Translations under genes and position numbers: made by a program
The notes under the pieces: generated by a model
Database searches by the model: none
Told to the model about the DNA's origin: nothing
The model's input: only the letters and a program-made list of their open reading frames with translations
In this document: positions 8,090 through 15,910 of the stretch, piece by piece
How positions within the stretch are numbered: the first letter of the stretch is position 1
Layout: the number at the start of each line of letters is the position of its first letter
From: Natrialbaceae archaeon AArc-T1-2
Lineage (GTDB): Archaea; Halobacteriota; Halobacteria; Halobacteriales; Natrialbaceae
Length of the DNA: 64,000 bases
Direction of reading: 5' to 3'
Assembly: GCF_030273315.1 (NCBI RefSeq)
Contig: NZ_CP127174.1
Location: 2,294,001-2,358,000 of the forward strand

Positions 8090-9529
8090 ATGCGCCTCGG
8101 TCAAACCTCCGTCATCTACCTCGTCTCAAAAATCGTTGCCTCCCTTCTTGGGTTTCTTGCCACCATCTACTTCACTCGAACCCTCGGTGAGGAGATCTAC
8201 GGCTTCTACGCGATCACGCTCGCGCTCGTCTCGTGGCTGGGGATCGTCAAGAGCGTTGGCTTCGGGCAGGCGATCGTCAAGCGGATGAGCGAGGACGAGC
8301 AACCCGACGCCTACCTCGCGGCTGGAACGACGGTCAAGGCCGTGCTCACGGGAGTCGTGGCGGTCGGCGTCCTCGTGTTTCGCGAGCAGGTGAACGCCTA
8401 CGTCGGCCAGCCCGTCGCCGAGTTCGTCGTCCTGTTGCTCGTCGTCTCGATTTTCAGCGGCCTGGTCAACTCCGCGCTTAAAGGGAGTCACCGGGTCCAC
8501 GTCTACGCTCCACTGAGCACGGTCAAACAGGGTGCACGAAGCATCGCCATGGTCGCGCTCGTCTTCGTCGGCTGGGAACTGTCCGGGATGCTTCTCGGCC
8601 ACGCCGTCGGGACTGCCGTGATCGCCGCAATCGGTCTCGCTATCGTGCGGCCGACGATTACGATCCCCCGATGGCGACACGTCCGCGAGTTGTTCGACTT
8701 CGCGAAGTTCTCCTGGCTCGGGAGTATGCGCAAGAAAACTTTCAGCGACATGGACATCGTCGTCCTCGGTGTGTTCGTCCCGGCAGGCCTCACCGGGATC
8801 TACGCGGTTGCGTACACGCTCGCGAAGTTCCTCGACATCTTCGGCAGCGCAATCCAGACGACGCTGTTTCCCGAACTAAGCAAGCGATCCGCCGCCGGCG
8901 ACGCCGAGATGGTCCGGACGCTAACGACCGACGCGATCACCTACGCCGGATTGTTCCTGATCCCCGGCATCGTCGGTGCGACGATCCTCGGCGATCGCCT
9001 GATGCTCATTTACGGGGACGGCTTCGAGATCGGCGAGCAGGTGCTTCCCATCCTGCTCGTGGGCATCCTCGCGTACTCGTACAACAAACAGCTGCTCAAC
9101 ACCCTCAACGGGATCGACAGGCCGGATCTCGCTTTCCGGGCGAACGCCATCTTCATCGCCGCGAACCTCGTGCTCAACGTCGCGTTCGTCTACGCCATCG
9201 GCTGGCTCGGTGCCGCGATCGCGACGGCGTTGTCGGCCGGAATCGGGCTCGTCTTCGGCTTCTATTACGCGCGCGAACTCGTGCAGTTCACTGTCCCTTA
9301 CGCCGAAATCGCCCGCCAGTGGCTCGCCGCCGGGTTCATGGGTGCGATCGTCTACGGTGCCCGCGAACTCGGCGAGACCCACTGGATCGCGACCTACAAC
9401 GAGGTCTTCGTTGTGGCCCTGGTCGGTCTCGGGGCCGTAGTCTACTTCCTCGCGTTGCTCGCCATCTCGAGGACGTTCCGAACCACGGTCTCGAGAAATC
9501 TCCCCTTCGACGTGCCCTTCGCGCAGTAG
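8090..9529 (+). CDS. Oligosaccharide flippase family protein (Wzx/AglR-like)
   Basis: The protein has 479 residues and about 14 hydrophobic segments, starting MRLGQTSVIYLVSKIVASLL followed by GFLATIYFTRTLGEEIYGFY. That opening is typical of polysaccharide-export flippases of the MATE-like MOP superfamily. A conserved internal stretch FDFAKFSWLGSMRKKTFSDM begins the second half (near 200). It should move a lipid-linked glycan across the cytoplasmic membrane, as AglR is thought to do for dolichol-linked sugars in haloarchaea. It closes the glycan locus and has its own promoter-like box. Which glycan it moves, N-glycan or exopolysaccharide, is not decidable from sequence. Confidence 0.88.
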   Translation: MRLGQTSVIYLVSKIVASLLGFLATIYFTRTLGEEIYGFYAITLALVSWLGIVKSVGFGQAIVKRMSEDEQPDAYLAAGTTVKAVLTGVVAVGVLVFREQVNAYVGQPVAEFVVLLLVVSIFSGLVNSALKGSHRVHVYAPLSTVKQGARSIAMVALVFVGWELSGMLLGHAVGTAVIAAIGLAIVRPTITIPRWRHVRELFDFAKFSWLGSMRKKTFSDMDIVVLGVFVPAGLTGIYAVAYTLAKFLDIFGSAIQTTLFPELSKRSAAGDAEMVRTLTTDAITYAGLFLIPGIVGATILGDRLMLIYGDGFEIGEQVLPILLVGILAYSYNKQLLNTLNGIDRPDLAFRANAIFIAANLVLNVAFVYAIGWLGAAIATALSAGIGLVFGFYYARELVQFTVPYAEIARQWLAAGFMGAIVYGARELGETHWIATYNEVFVVALVGLGAVVYFLALLAISRTFRTTVSRNLPFDVPFAQ

Positions 9530-9531
9530 GC

Positions 9532-9702
9532 TTACCAGACCTGTGCGGCGGGCGTTCCACAATTGTCACAGACGACGGCGTCGTTTCCGTCGAACATCAT
9601 CTGATTGAGCGAACCGTCCGAACAGAATGCACAGTCACTGTGTTCGAGATACTCGAGAAGTGGTGCACGAGGAACCGTCGGTTCCGGCAGGCAAGCGGTC
9701 AC
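9532..9702 (-). CDS. Small zinc-finger microprotein, 56 residues
   Basis: Reading the minus strand from GTG at 9702 gives an ORF of 56 residues ending CAFCSDGSLNQMMFDGNDAV then VCDNCGTPAAQVW. The two CxxC pairs about 20 residues apart form a classic four-cysteine zinc knuckle. No ATG is available in frame, and GTG is the first plausible start downstream of a TATA-like box at 9732-9738. Haloarchaea carry many such tiny zinc proteins, a few linked to motility or biofilm control. The gene converges with the flippase, leaving only 2 bases between stop codons. Confidence 0.6.
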   Translation of the reverse strand: MTACLPEPTVPRAPLLEYLEHSDCAFCSDGSLNQMMFDGNDAVVCDNCGTPAAQVW

Positions 9703-9731
9703 GTGTGTTGGTCGGTGGTACGAGCAAGTCC

Positions 9732-9738
9732 TATATAA
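9732..9738 (-). promoter_or_regulatory. Candidate TATA box for the zinc microprotein
   Basis: The minus strand reads TTATATA here, 30-36 bases before the proposed GTG start at 9702, consistent with a short leader. Confidence 0.45.
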
Positions 9739-9825
9739 TTTCTGTCATCTCGAAACGCACCCTCTCGTGGTCTCACGCTAGCCATCCACCGTTCTCCAGA
9801 CGTCAGCTCGAGCTCGATCCAAGTC

Positions 9826-10185
9826 TCACACGTCCGGACTCCCCGAACTGGTAGCGTCTCGTCTTGACTGGTCCGAGCGGCGACTCGAGGCCGTCTCCCC
9901 GTCGAACAGAAGCGGCTCGGACAGCGCTCGAAGCGTCGTCCCGCCACTCAGCTCGTAGCCCGGGCAGAAGTTCGTCAGGAAGCTGCGATAGTACGCCGTC
10001 GTCGACAGCTCGACCCGCTCCGACGAGACCGACTCGAGTCTGACCGTGCGACCGTTCGTTCGATCCTCCCGGCGAAACAGTCTCCGTAGCTCGTCGGCGT
10101 CGGACTCGTAGAGTGCGGCGAGTTCGTCGGGGGCGCTGTAGTGGGCCGCCGTGGGTATGTCGCTCGAGTGGTCGTCGGTGGTCAT
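9826..10185 (-). CDS. Hypothetical acidic protein
   Basis: The protein has 119 residues from MTTDDHSSDIPTAAHYSAPD. An upstream in-frame ATG at 10287 would add a stretch of unconvincing composition. The sequence is helical in the first half (DELAALYESDADELRRLFRR), has a central VELSTTAYYRSFLTNFCPGY, and ends in a serine/arginine-rich tail. I see no domain, signal peptide or membrane segment. It stands between the zinc microprotein and the toxin-antitoxin block, both accessory-type neighbours. I cannot assign a function. Confidence 0.5.
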   Translation of the reverse strand: MTTDDHSSDIPTAAHYSAPDELAALYESDADELRRLFRREDRTNGRTVRLESVSSERVELSTTAYYRSFLTNFCPGYELSGGTTLRALSEPLLFDGETASSRRSDQSRRDATSSGSPDV

Positions 10186-10323
10186 CACGACGGACAGGGT
10201 TCGACGGAACGTCTGGAGACGACAGGTGTCCATGGAAAACCCACCAGTTTCGTCGACGGTCCTCGTCGATCGGTAGTGTGGCTGCACACTAGGCTTTTGG
10301 AGCCGGGGAACCTACCGGTTGAT

Positions 10324-10575
10324 ATGAGTAGCGAACGGATCGACGCCGAAAGTAAAGTTTCAGGAAATCAAGCGAACATACCCGCCCGAATTCGACGTGA
10401 ACTTGGAATCGACGACGGCGACCAACTTCAGTGGCAACTCGAAGATGATGGGAGTCTTCGTGTCCAAGTTGTCCGACAACAAACGGGGACATTCGCCGAT
10501 TTCGATGGCTACGACGGCGAAGAGACGACGGATGTGACTACCGAACACGACGCATGGGGCGTCGACGACACGTGA
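10324..10575 (+). CDS. AbrB/SpoVT-type antitoxin
   Basis: The protein has 83 residues. MSSERIDAESKVSGNQANIP followed by ARIRRELGIDDGDQLQWQLE is the swapped-hairpin AbrB/MazE DNA-binding domain, and an acidic tail (GEETTDVTTEHDAWGVDDT) probably wraps the partner toxin. The stop codon is directly followed by the ATG of a PIN-domain gene, the usual antitoxin-toxin order. Such antitoxins block the toxin and repress their own promoter. The ATG at 10324 was chosen because the AbrB fold begins there; longer in-frame extensions to the left are not AbrB-like. Confidence 0.85.
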   Translation: MSSERIDAESKVSGNQANIPARIRRELGIDDGDQLQWQLEDDGSLRVQVVRQQTGTFADFDGYDGEETTDVTTEHDAWGVDDT

Positions 10576-11010
10576 ATGCCACGCGCACTACTCGATACGT
10601 CCGTTCTCTTTGCAGCAGCATACCGGCGGGACACTGCTCACGATGCTGCGCTCCCAATTCTCCAGGGAGTTGATGATGGATTGCTCCCAGAAGCTGTCGT
10701 CCTCGATTACGTTCTTGCAGAGACACTCAATGGTCTGACGACCCATGCCGGCCATGATGCGTCTGTTGATTTCCTCGATCGGATCGAGGAGAATACACAC
10801 TTCCACATCGAGTCACTCACTGCCGACGCTCTCGCAACTGGAAAGGCCTTGTTCAGACAGCACGAACCGTTCTCGTTCGTCGACGCGTGCATCGTTGCGT
10901 ATATGCAGACCGAAGGGCTCGGCTACCTCTACGCATTTGACGGTGACTTCGATGCGGCCGAGGACGTATACCGGCTCAACACAGCCACAAATCCGTACGA
11001 TCCAGATTGA
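10576..11010 (+). CDS. PIN-domain ribonuclease toxin (VapC-like)
   Basis: The protein has 144 residues. MPRALLDTSVLFAAA carries the first PIN aspartate (D7). AETLNGL near 49 supplies the central glutamate, and SFVDACIVAYMQTEGLGYLY then AFDGDFDA supply the late acidic residues. PIN toxins cut RNA, often tRNA or rRNA, and are held in check by the partner encoded immediately upstream (10324). There are no bases between the two genes, so they are surely co-transcribed. The length is usual for the family and all expected acidic residues are present, so it is probably active. Confidence 0.85.
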   Translation: MPRALLDTSVLFAAAYRRDTAHDAALPILQGVDDGLLPEAVVLDYVLAETLNGLTTHAGHDASVDFLDRIEENTHFHIESLTADALATGKALFRQHEPFSFVDACIVAYMQTEGLGYLYAFDGDFDAAEDVYRLNTATNPYDPD

Positions 11011-11035
11011 AACCGAGATTATACCGGATACCAAT

Positions 11036-11080
11036 TATGATACTTTAGAGTATGATACTTCAGAGTATGATCATCCAAAG
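11036..11080. repeat. Three imperfect 15-base tandem repeats
   Basis: TATGATACTTTAGAG, TATGATACTTCAGAG and TATGATCATCCAAAG lie head to tail, followed by a partial unit TACTATAATCG. They stand between the PIN toxin and the ATPase gene, 31 bases before the ATPase start. The repeats are AT-rich and could act as operator or promoter sequence. They are also open in the ATPase frame (YDTLE/YDTSE/YDHPK), but no start codon precedes them in that frame. Confidence 0.8.
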
Positions 11081-11110
11081 TACTATAATCGTGATTTCCG
11101 TACTGAGTCT

Positions 11111-12496
11111 ATGGCCAAATTCGTTAATCGAACGGAGGAGCTTCGTCGACTCCACGAACTCTATGAGTCCGACGAGCCAGAGCTTGCAGTAATATTTGGC
11201 CGGCGGCGTCTCGGCAAGACAGAACTCGTCAAGCAATCGCTCACAGAATATGACGAGGCGATAATTTACCAGGCAAAGCAGAAAACGAGCGCGTTACAAC
11301 TCCAGCAGTTCATCGAGGTCGCAGCAGACACGTATCCTGGAATTACCCGGATCCGCGAAGACTGGGAAGCTGTTCTCGGCTATCTCGCTGACCAGGATTC
11401 GATCGTCGTCCTCGACGAATTCCCGTATCTCGTCGAACAAGACGAGAGTCTCCCGTCAGTACTACAGGCGATGTTCGACCACGAACTCGAGGGGTCCCAG
11501 GCAACCATCGTCCTCGTCGGCTCTTCGATTAGCATGATGGAGGAGGCTGCCTTACTCGGGAATAGCCCACTGTACGGCCGGTCGTCTTTGAAACTGGATA
11601 TCAGACAACTCCCGTTTGACGCTGCAGTGGAGTTTTTCTCCGATAGCTACGCTCCAGAAGATCACGTTTTCACGTGGGGTGTCTTTGGCGGTGTCCCGTA
11701 CTACCTCGAAGACGTATCACCGGACGCGAGCCTGGGAGAAAACATCCATCGGACAATCCTCTCACGACACGGATCCCTGCACAACGAACCTGACTACGTC
11801 CTCCGGATGGAACTCACCGAACCGACGCGGTACTTCTCGATACTCGAGGCGATTGCCGGCGGGAAGACGAGCCGAAACGAGATCGCCGGTGCGACCGGAA
11901 TCGATTACAATCAACTGTCGAAATATCTGAACCGCCTCGAGCGGCTTCGGCTGATCGACCAGCACGTACCGATTACCGAGCGGAAAGAACGAACCAAGCG
12001 AAGCAAGTATCGAATTCGCGATCACTTCTTCCGGTTCTGGTTCCACTTCGTCTATGGAACTGGGGACAGGTACGACGAACTCGGCACAGAGGCCTATGAG
12101 GTGCTTATTGAGCCCGAACTCGCTGACTTCGTAAGTCCGGCGTTCGAAGAGCTGTGTTGTGCTGCCCTGCGAACGCTCTATCCCGAGTATACGATTACGG
12201 ATACAGGGAAGTGGTGGTACCAAGACCACGAAATCGACGTCGTTGGACTGACAAACAGCGAGACGCTGCTCGTCGGTGAATGTAAATTCCAGGAGTCGCC
12301 GCTGAACTACGAGGCGTTCTCGAAGCTGCAAGACCACGTCGAGGAACTACGATGGACTCCACCAGCGGGCGGAAGCCGAGACCACGAGTATGCGCTGTTT
12401 TCACGGAGCGGTTTCACTTCATCTATCAAAGAGGCAGCCACCCAACGAGATGACCTGCGTCTATTTACTGTCGATGACGTCGTCAAAGCGCTGTGA
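11111..12496 (+). CDS. Archaeal ATPase with DUF234-type nuclease-like tail
   Basis: The protein has 461 residues. MAKFVNRTEELRRLHELYES is the usual opening of archaeal DEXX-box ATPases. Walker A is FGRRRLGKTELV (near 33), Walker B is SIVVLDEFPYL (near 98), and a winged-helix region follows (TSRNEIAGATGIDYNQLSKY). The C-terminal part has HEIDVVGL then LLVGECKF, a D...ExK pattern like PD-(D/E)xK nucleases in the DUF234 region. Such proteins are common in archaea next to mobile or defence genes, and their role is mostly unknown. ATG 11111 is used because the fold starts there. Its neighbours are the AbrB/PIN pair and a run of 15-base repeats. Confidence 0.85.
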   Translation: MAKFVNRTEELRRLHELYESDEPELAVIFGRRRLGKTELVKQSLTEYDEAIIYQAKQKTSALQLQQFIEVAADTYPGITRIREDWEAVLGYLADQDSIVVLDEFPYLVEQDESLPSVLQAMFDHELEGSQATIVLVGSSISMMEEAALLGNSPLYGRSSLKLDIRQLPFDAAVEFFSDSYAPEDHVFTWGVFGGVPYYLEDVSPDASLGENIHRTILSRHGSLHNEPDYVLRMELTEPTRYFSILEAIAGGKTSRNEIAGATGIDYNQLSKYLNRLERLRLIDQHVPITERKERTKRSKYRIRDHFFRFWFHFVYGTGDRYDELGTEAYEVLIEPELADFVSPAFEELCCAALRTLYPEYTITDTGKWWYQDHEIDVVGLTNSETLLVGECKFQESPLNYEAFSKLQDHVEELRWTPPAGGSRDHEYALFSRSGFTSSIKEAATQRDDLRLFTVDDVVKAL

Positions 12497-12666
12497 AAGG
12501 ACCCTTACGAATCGAATTCACGAGTTTGGCGAACTTCTACCGGTTGGTGATAATACGTCGGGAACTCTTCGTGGACAAGCAGCAAACATCGCTCGTTCGC
12601 ATCCCACACCTCCGATACATATCTCAAAAGATACGAATTAGACGAGAACGGTTTCGACGACCACCA

Positions 12667-13518
12667 CTACTCGCCGTCTCTCCACTCCTCGAGAAACTCC
12701 CGCGTTAACGCAGAGACTTCAGACCGAAACGTCCCCATCTCGAGTGACCCCTCACCGTCGTACAACTGCTTGTGCTCTTCACGGACGATGTCCTCGAGGA
12801 CACGTTCATACAGCGTCTCGAAGGTCACGGGCTGGCCACGGTCCTCGAGTGTCGCTGCGACCGTCTCGAACCGCCGTCGCGTCGCGTACGTCGCCGCTAG
12901 CTCTTCGGCCGACGCATCCACGGGAGTGGTCTCGTCGACGTCCTGGAAGTCAGGATGGAGCAACTTCGCGCGATCGCCCTGTTTGTTCCGAATCACCACT
13001 CCCTTGGCAGGCCCGTTGTACCACGCAGAGTCCGGAATCGTGTACGAGTCCGGATCGAAATCCCGCGTGTGGAGTTCCCGTTCGACGGCGTTTACGGCCT
13101 CGAGGCCGATCCCCTCGAAGATCCCTTCGACGGCATCCGGTGGGCGGAACGCGCCCACCTCGGCCGACCAGACATCGAAGCCCAGAAACGACGGCGTGCG
13201 CTCCCAGTCGTACTCGATCGTGTGACGATGCATGGCCTCGCCGAAGAAGACGACGTCCTCCACGTCGTCGACGGCACTGCGGAGCGCGTCGCGCTCGAGG
13301 TTCTCCTGGACGTGGCGGACGGCATGCTGGTATGGCTCCGGGACGTCGTCGGGATCATCGTAGACGCGGCTTCGATCGCCGAAGCGAATCAGCCCCGACT
13401 CCTGAAGCTGGAAACGAAAGTTCGCCCCGTCGACTTTCTCGAGGAGCCACAGGTGGCCCGAGTCGAAGAGTCGGTCGGGAGCGTTTTCGACGCGTGGAAT
13501 CGATGGATATGCTTTCAT
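12667..13518 (-). CDS. RNA ligase family protein
   Basis: The protein has 283 residues. Motif I is EKVDGANFRF (lysine near residue 28, the AMP-accepting lysine in KxDGxN), preceded by MKAYPSIPRV. GDRSRVYDD follows, then DVVFFGEAMH (motif III-like), SFLGFDVW (motif IIIa-like) and GPAKGVVIRNKQGDRAKLLH (motifs IV-V). This is the nucleotidyltransferase fold of Rnl2-type RNA ligases. It would seal or circularise RNA in the cytoplasm using ATP or another nucleotide; the substrate is unknown. The C-terminal 80 residues are helical. It converges with the ATPase gene and lies downstream of the zinc-finger gene at 13605 on the same strand. Confidence 0.83.
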   Translation of the reverse strand: MKAYPSIPRVENAPDRLFDSGHLWLLEKVDGANFRFQLQESGLIRFGDRSRVYDDPDDVPEPYQHAVRHVQENLERDALRSAVDDVEDVVFFGEAMHRHTIEYDWERTPSFLGFDVWSAEVGAFRPPDAVEGIFEGIGLEAVNAVERELHTRDFDPDSYTIPDSAWYNGPAKGVVIRNKQGDRAKLLHPDFQDVDETTPVDASAEELAATYATRRRFETVAATLEDRGQPVTFETLYERVLEDIVREEHKQLYDGEGSLEMGTFRSEVSALTREFLEEWRDGE

Positions 13519-13604
13519 TCGTGGTAGGAATCGCTCGAGCGGCGAATAGACCCGGACTCGAGTTTCGTACGACGTTGCTCTCCAAAAGCATCAAAGCAGT
13601 GCTA

Positions 13605-14581
13605 TCACCACCGGAGCTCGAGGTCCTCGAGCGTCCAGTCCTCGGGCAGCCGTTCGTCGTAGCCGATTTCGGTGATCGCTTCCCGGAGCTGGTTCTCGGT
13701 TGACTCCTCGAGCGAGAGGGTGAAGTGACGGTCGAATTCGGCGTCGACGTCCCAGCCACGCGGGAACACGCTCCAGTTGGGTATTCCTTCGAGATGTGCG
13801 AGTCGATCGAGCACGAATCCGACGTCGTCGGCGCGCCGGATGACTTCGGCGTAAAGCGGCGCTGCAGCTTCCTGGTCGGTGTGGAGTGCCCTGAACGTGG
13901 CCGCCCCTGCCCAGATGTCGTCGTCTTCGACGGCCTCGAGAACGGTCTCCTCCAGCGAGTACTCGGGATGACCGATCGCCCAGCCGACGTGCTGGGACTC
14001 TTCCCAGGCGATTTCGAACGAGCCGTCGTCGAACGTCGGGATCGATCCGAGGTAGGTCAGGGCCGCGACGGGAATTGCGTCGACGCCCTCGGTGAGACGA
14101 GCGCGGATCACGCTCCGGGCGACGACGTTGGCGACGACCGCGGTCGCGTCCGAGAGCGTCCCGTCCTCGCGGTGGTCGTAGGCTTCGGCGACCTCGAGCA
14201 GGAACGGCCAGCCATCTTCCCGGGCGACGGCGTCGATGGACTCGACAACTGGTTCGTAGTACGTCCAGAAGACGGCGCGGTAGGACTCCCCGCCGTCGTC
14301 GCGTTCCAGCGCGGCCTCGAGTTCGCGCTCGTATCGAGCCAGTGCCGTGACGGCGGCGGCCGGATCGGGCGATCGTGTTCGCTCGAGGGCCTCCTCGAAC
14401 TCGTCGTCGACGACGCGTGCGGCCATCCGCTCGCGTTCCCGGCGACGCGATCGGCCGCGATCTTCGAGCCAGTCGTTGCCGATCGACTCTTCGTCGGCGG
14501 CGTCATCGCCGGGACAGTCGTGCAGTCGGAGGCTGCTCAACGTCTCGAAACGCTGCCGCAGTCGTCACACTCGTGAGCCAT
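13605..14581 (-). CDS. Hypothetical zinc-finger protein, apparent N-terminal frameshift
   Basis: The main frame (13605 to about 14540) encodes about 310 residues starting LSSLRLHDCPGDDAADEESI. Just upstream, another frame opens with ATG at 14581: MAHECDDCGSV. Adding one base to the AAA run at 14548-14550 joins them into MAHECDDCGSVFETLSSLRL then HDCPGD, a proper C-x2-C...H-x-C zinc finger. I therefore extend the gene to 14581 and read a one-base deletion (real or sequencing). Without it, translation would have to begin at a TTG or CTG codon near 14540-14560 with half a finger. The rest is acidic and helical with no recognised domain. Function is unknown. Confidence 0.6.
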
Positions 14582-14749
14582 ACGGCTACTGGGTTCGATG
14601 GGAAAATCAAGGTCGGGGAACGGAGAGCGGACGACGGCGTCTCGAGTGCGATCGGCGTGTGACCTGTGCCGAGAGCGTCGTTCCCCTGCAGGCTGGTCGA
14701 CACCACAAATCTTCAAGGTTATATCGCCGCGGCCGAAACGACGGGTGTA

Positions 14750-15577
14750 ATGACCGACGAGGCGACGGCGTTCGTTCCCGGGCACATCACGGGGTTTTTC
14801 AGTGCTCACCACGCCGACGACCCGACGAAAGCCGGCTCTCGAGGGGCCGGACTCACGCTCACGGACGGGGTAACGGTGACGGTGCGACCGGCAGAGAAAA
14901 GCGAACTACTGCTCGAGGGCGAGCCGATCGACGTCGAGCCGGTGTGGACGGTACTGGAGACCCTCGAGGTCCGGGCACGGGTAGCCGTCGAGTCGGAGCT
15001 GCCACTCGGGGCAGGCTTTGGCGTCTCTGGGGCGATGGCGCTTGGAACGGCGCTGGCGGCGAATCGCGTCTTCGACCGGAAGCTCTCGGCGAACGAACTG
15101 GTGACGATCGCCCACGGCGCGGAGGTGAAGGCGGGAACGGGACTCGGCGACGTCGTCGCACAGGCCCACGGCGGGGTGCCGATTCGTCTCGAGCCGGGCG
15201 GTCCACAGCACAACGCTCTCGATGCGGTCCCGGCGCGAGCGCGCGTCGAGTACGTCTCCTTCGGCGAGCTCTCGACGGCCGACGTGCTCTCGGGTGACAC
15301 CGACCAGCTGACGGCGGCGGGACGACAGGCGCTGTCGCGGATCGTCGAGGAGCCGACGCTGCCGTCGTTCATCTACGCCTCGCGGCGGTTCGCTCGGGAG
15401 GCAGAGCTGTTGACCCCGCGCGTTCGCGAGGCGCTCGAGGACGTCGCCGCGGTCGACGGTCACGCGTCGATGGCGATGCTCGGCGAGACGGTCTTCGCGC
15501 TCGGGATGGGGCTGTCGGATGCGGGCTACGAGCCGTCGGTGTGTGCGACTCATCCGGCTGGCGCGACGCTGAAGTGA
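14750..15577 (+). CDS. Pantoate kinase (archaeal CoA pathway)
   Basis: The protein has 275 residues of the GHMP kinase superfamily. MTDEATAFVPGHITGFFSAH is the typical opening and ELPLGAGFGVSGAMALGTAL (near 86) is the ATP-binding glycine/serine motif. KAGTGLGDVVAQAHGGVPIR and a late glycine-rich part complete the fold. The enzyme phosphorylates pantoate to 4-phosphopantoate, the first archaeal-specific step toward coenzyme A. Its partner, 4-phosphopantoate-beta-alanine ligase, is encoded 3.2 kb downstream on the same strand. ATG 14750 is chosen because upstream in-frame sequence is not family-like. Confidence 0.88.
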   Translation: MTDEATAFVPGHITGFFSAHHADDPTKAGSRGAGLTLTDGVTVTVRPAEKSELLLEGEPIDVEPVWTVLETLEVRARVAVESELPLGAGFGVSGAMALGTALAANRVFDRKLSANELVTIAHGAEVKAGTGLGDVVAQAHGGVPIRLEPGGPQHNALDAVPARARVEYVSFGELSTADVLSGDTDQLTAAGRQALSRIVEEPTLPSFIYASRRFAREAELLTPRVREALEDVAAVDGHASMAMLGETVFALGMGLSDAGYEPSVCATHPAGATLK

Positions 15578-15591
15578 GCCGACGGCCGTCG
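15578..15591. terminator. Candidate hairpin after pantoate kinase
   Basis: CCGACGGCCGTCGG is a perfect 14-base palindrome beginning right after the TGA at 15575-15577 and followed by a G run. It may help end transcription or stabilise the 3' end. Confidence 0.4.
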
Positions 15592-15910
15592 GGGGGGAGC
15601 CGGGGCGGATTGAAGTAGCTACCGGCACATTTTTCAGTTGACATACTGCAACCGACGAGTCCGAGACCGCACCCTGATACGAGAGATCCTGCCCAAGAGA
15701 ACGCTCGAGGCCACGACCGGAAAACCCGGAAAGGCGCGCTCGGTCGCTCGATCGCCGCCGATCACGGCCGGTGCAGTCCGATCGGATGGTGTGTCATCGA
15801 GGGTAATGACGTGACTCCAAGCAGGAATAGATAGATTCGATACAAATATTAGTTTATATTTGGCCAGAAGCTTATTATCCGTCGTTCTAGTTATCGGTTC
15901 GGGTTAGGGA
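15592..15910. other. Gene-free stretch with promoter of the YegP-repeat gene
   Basis: No convincing gene is seen. The last 80 bases turn AT-rich. GCTTATTATCC at 15870-15880 lies 31-41 bases before the ATG at 15911 and is the likeliest TATA box; a second AT-rich stretch, AGTTTATATTTGG (about 15851-15863), lies further upstream. Confidence 0.5.
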
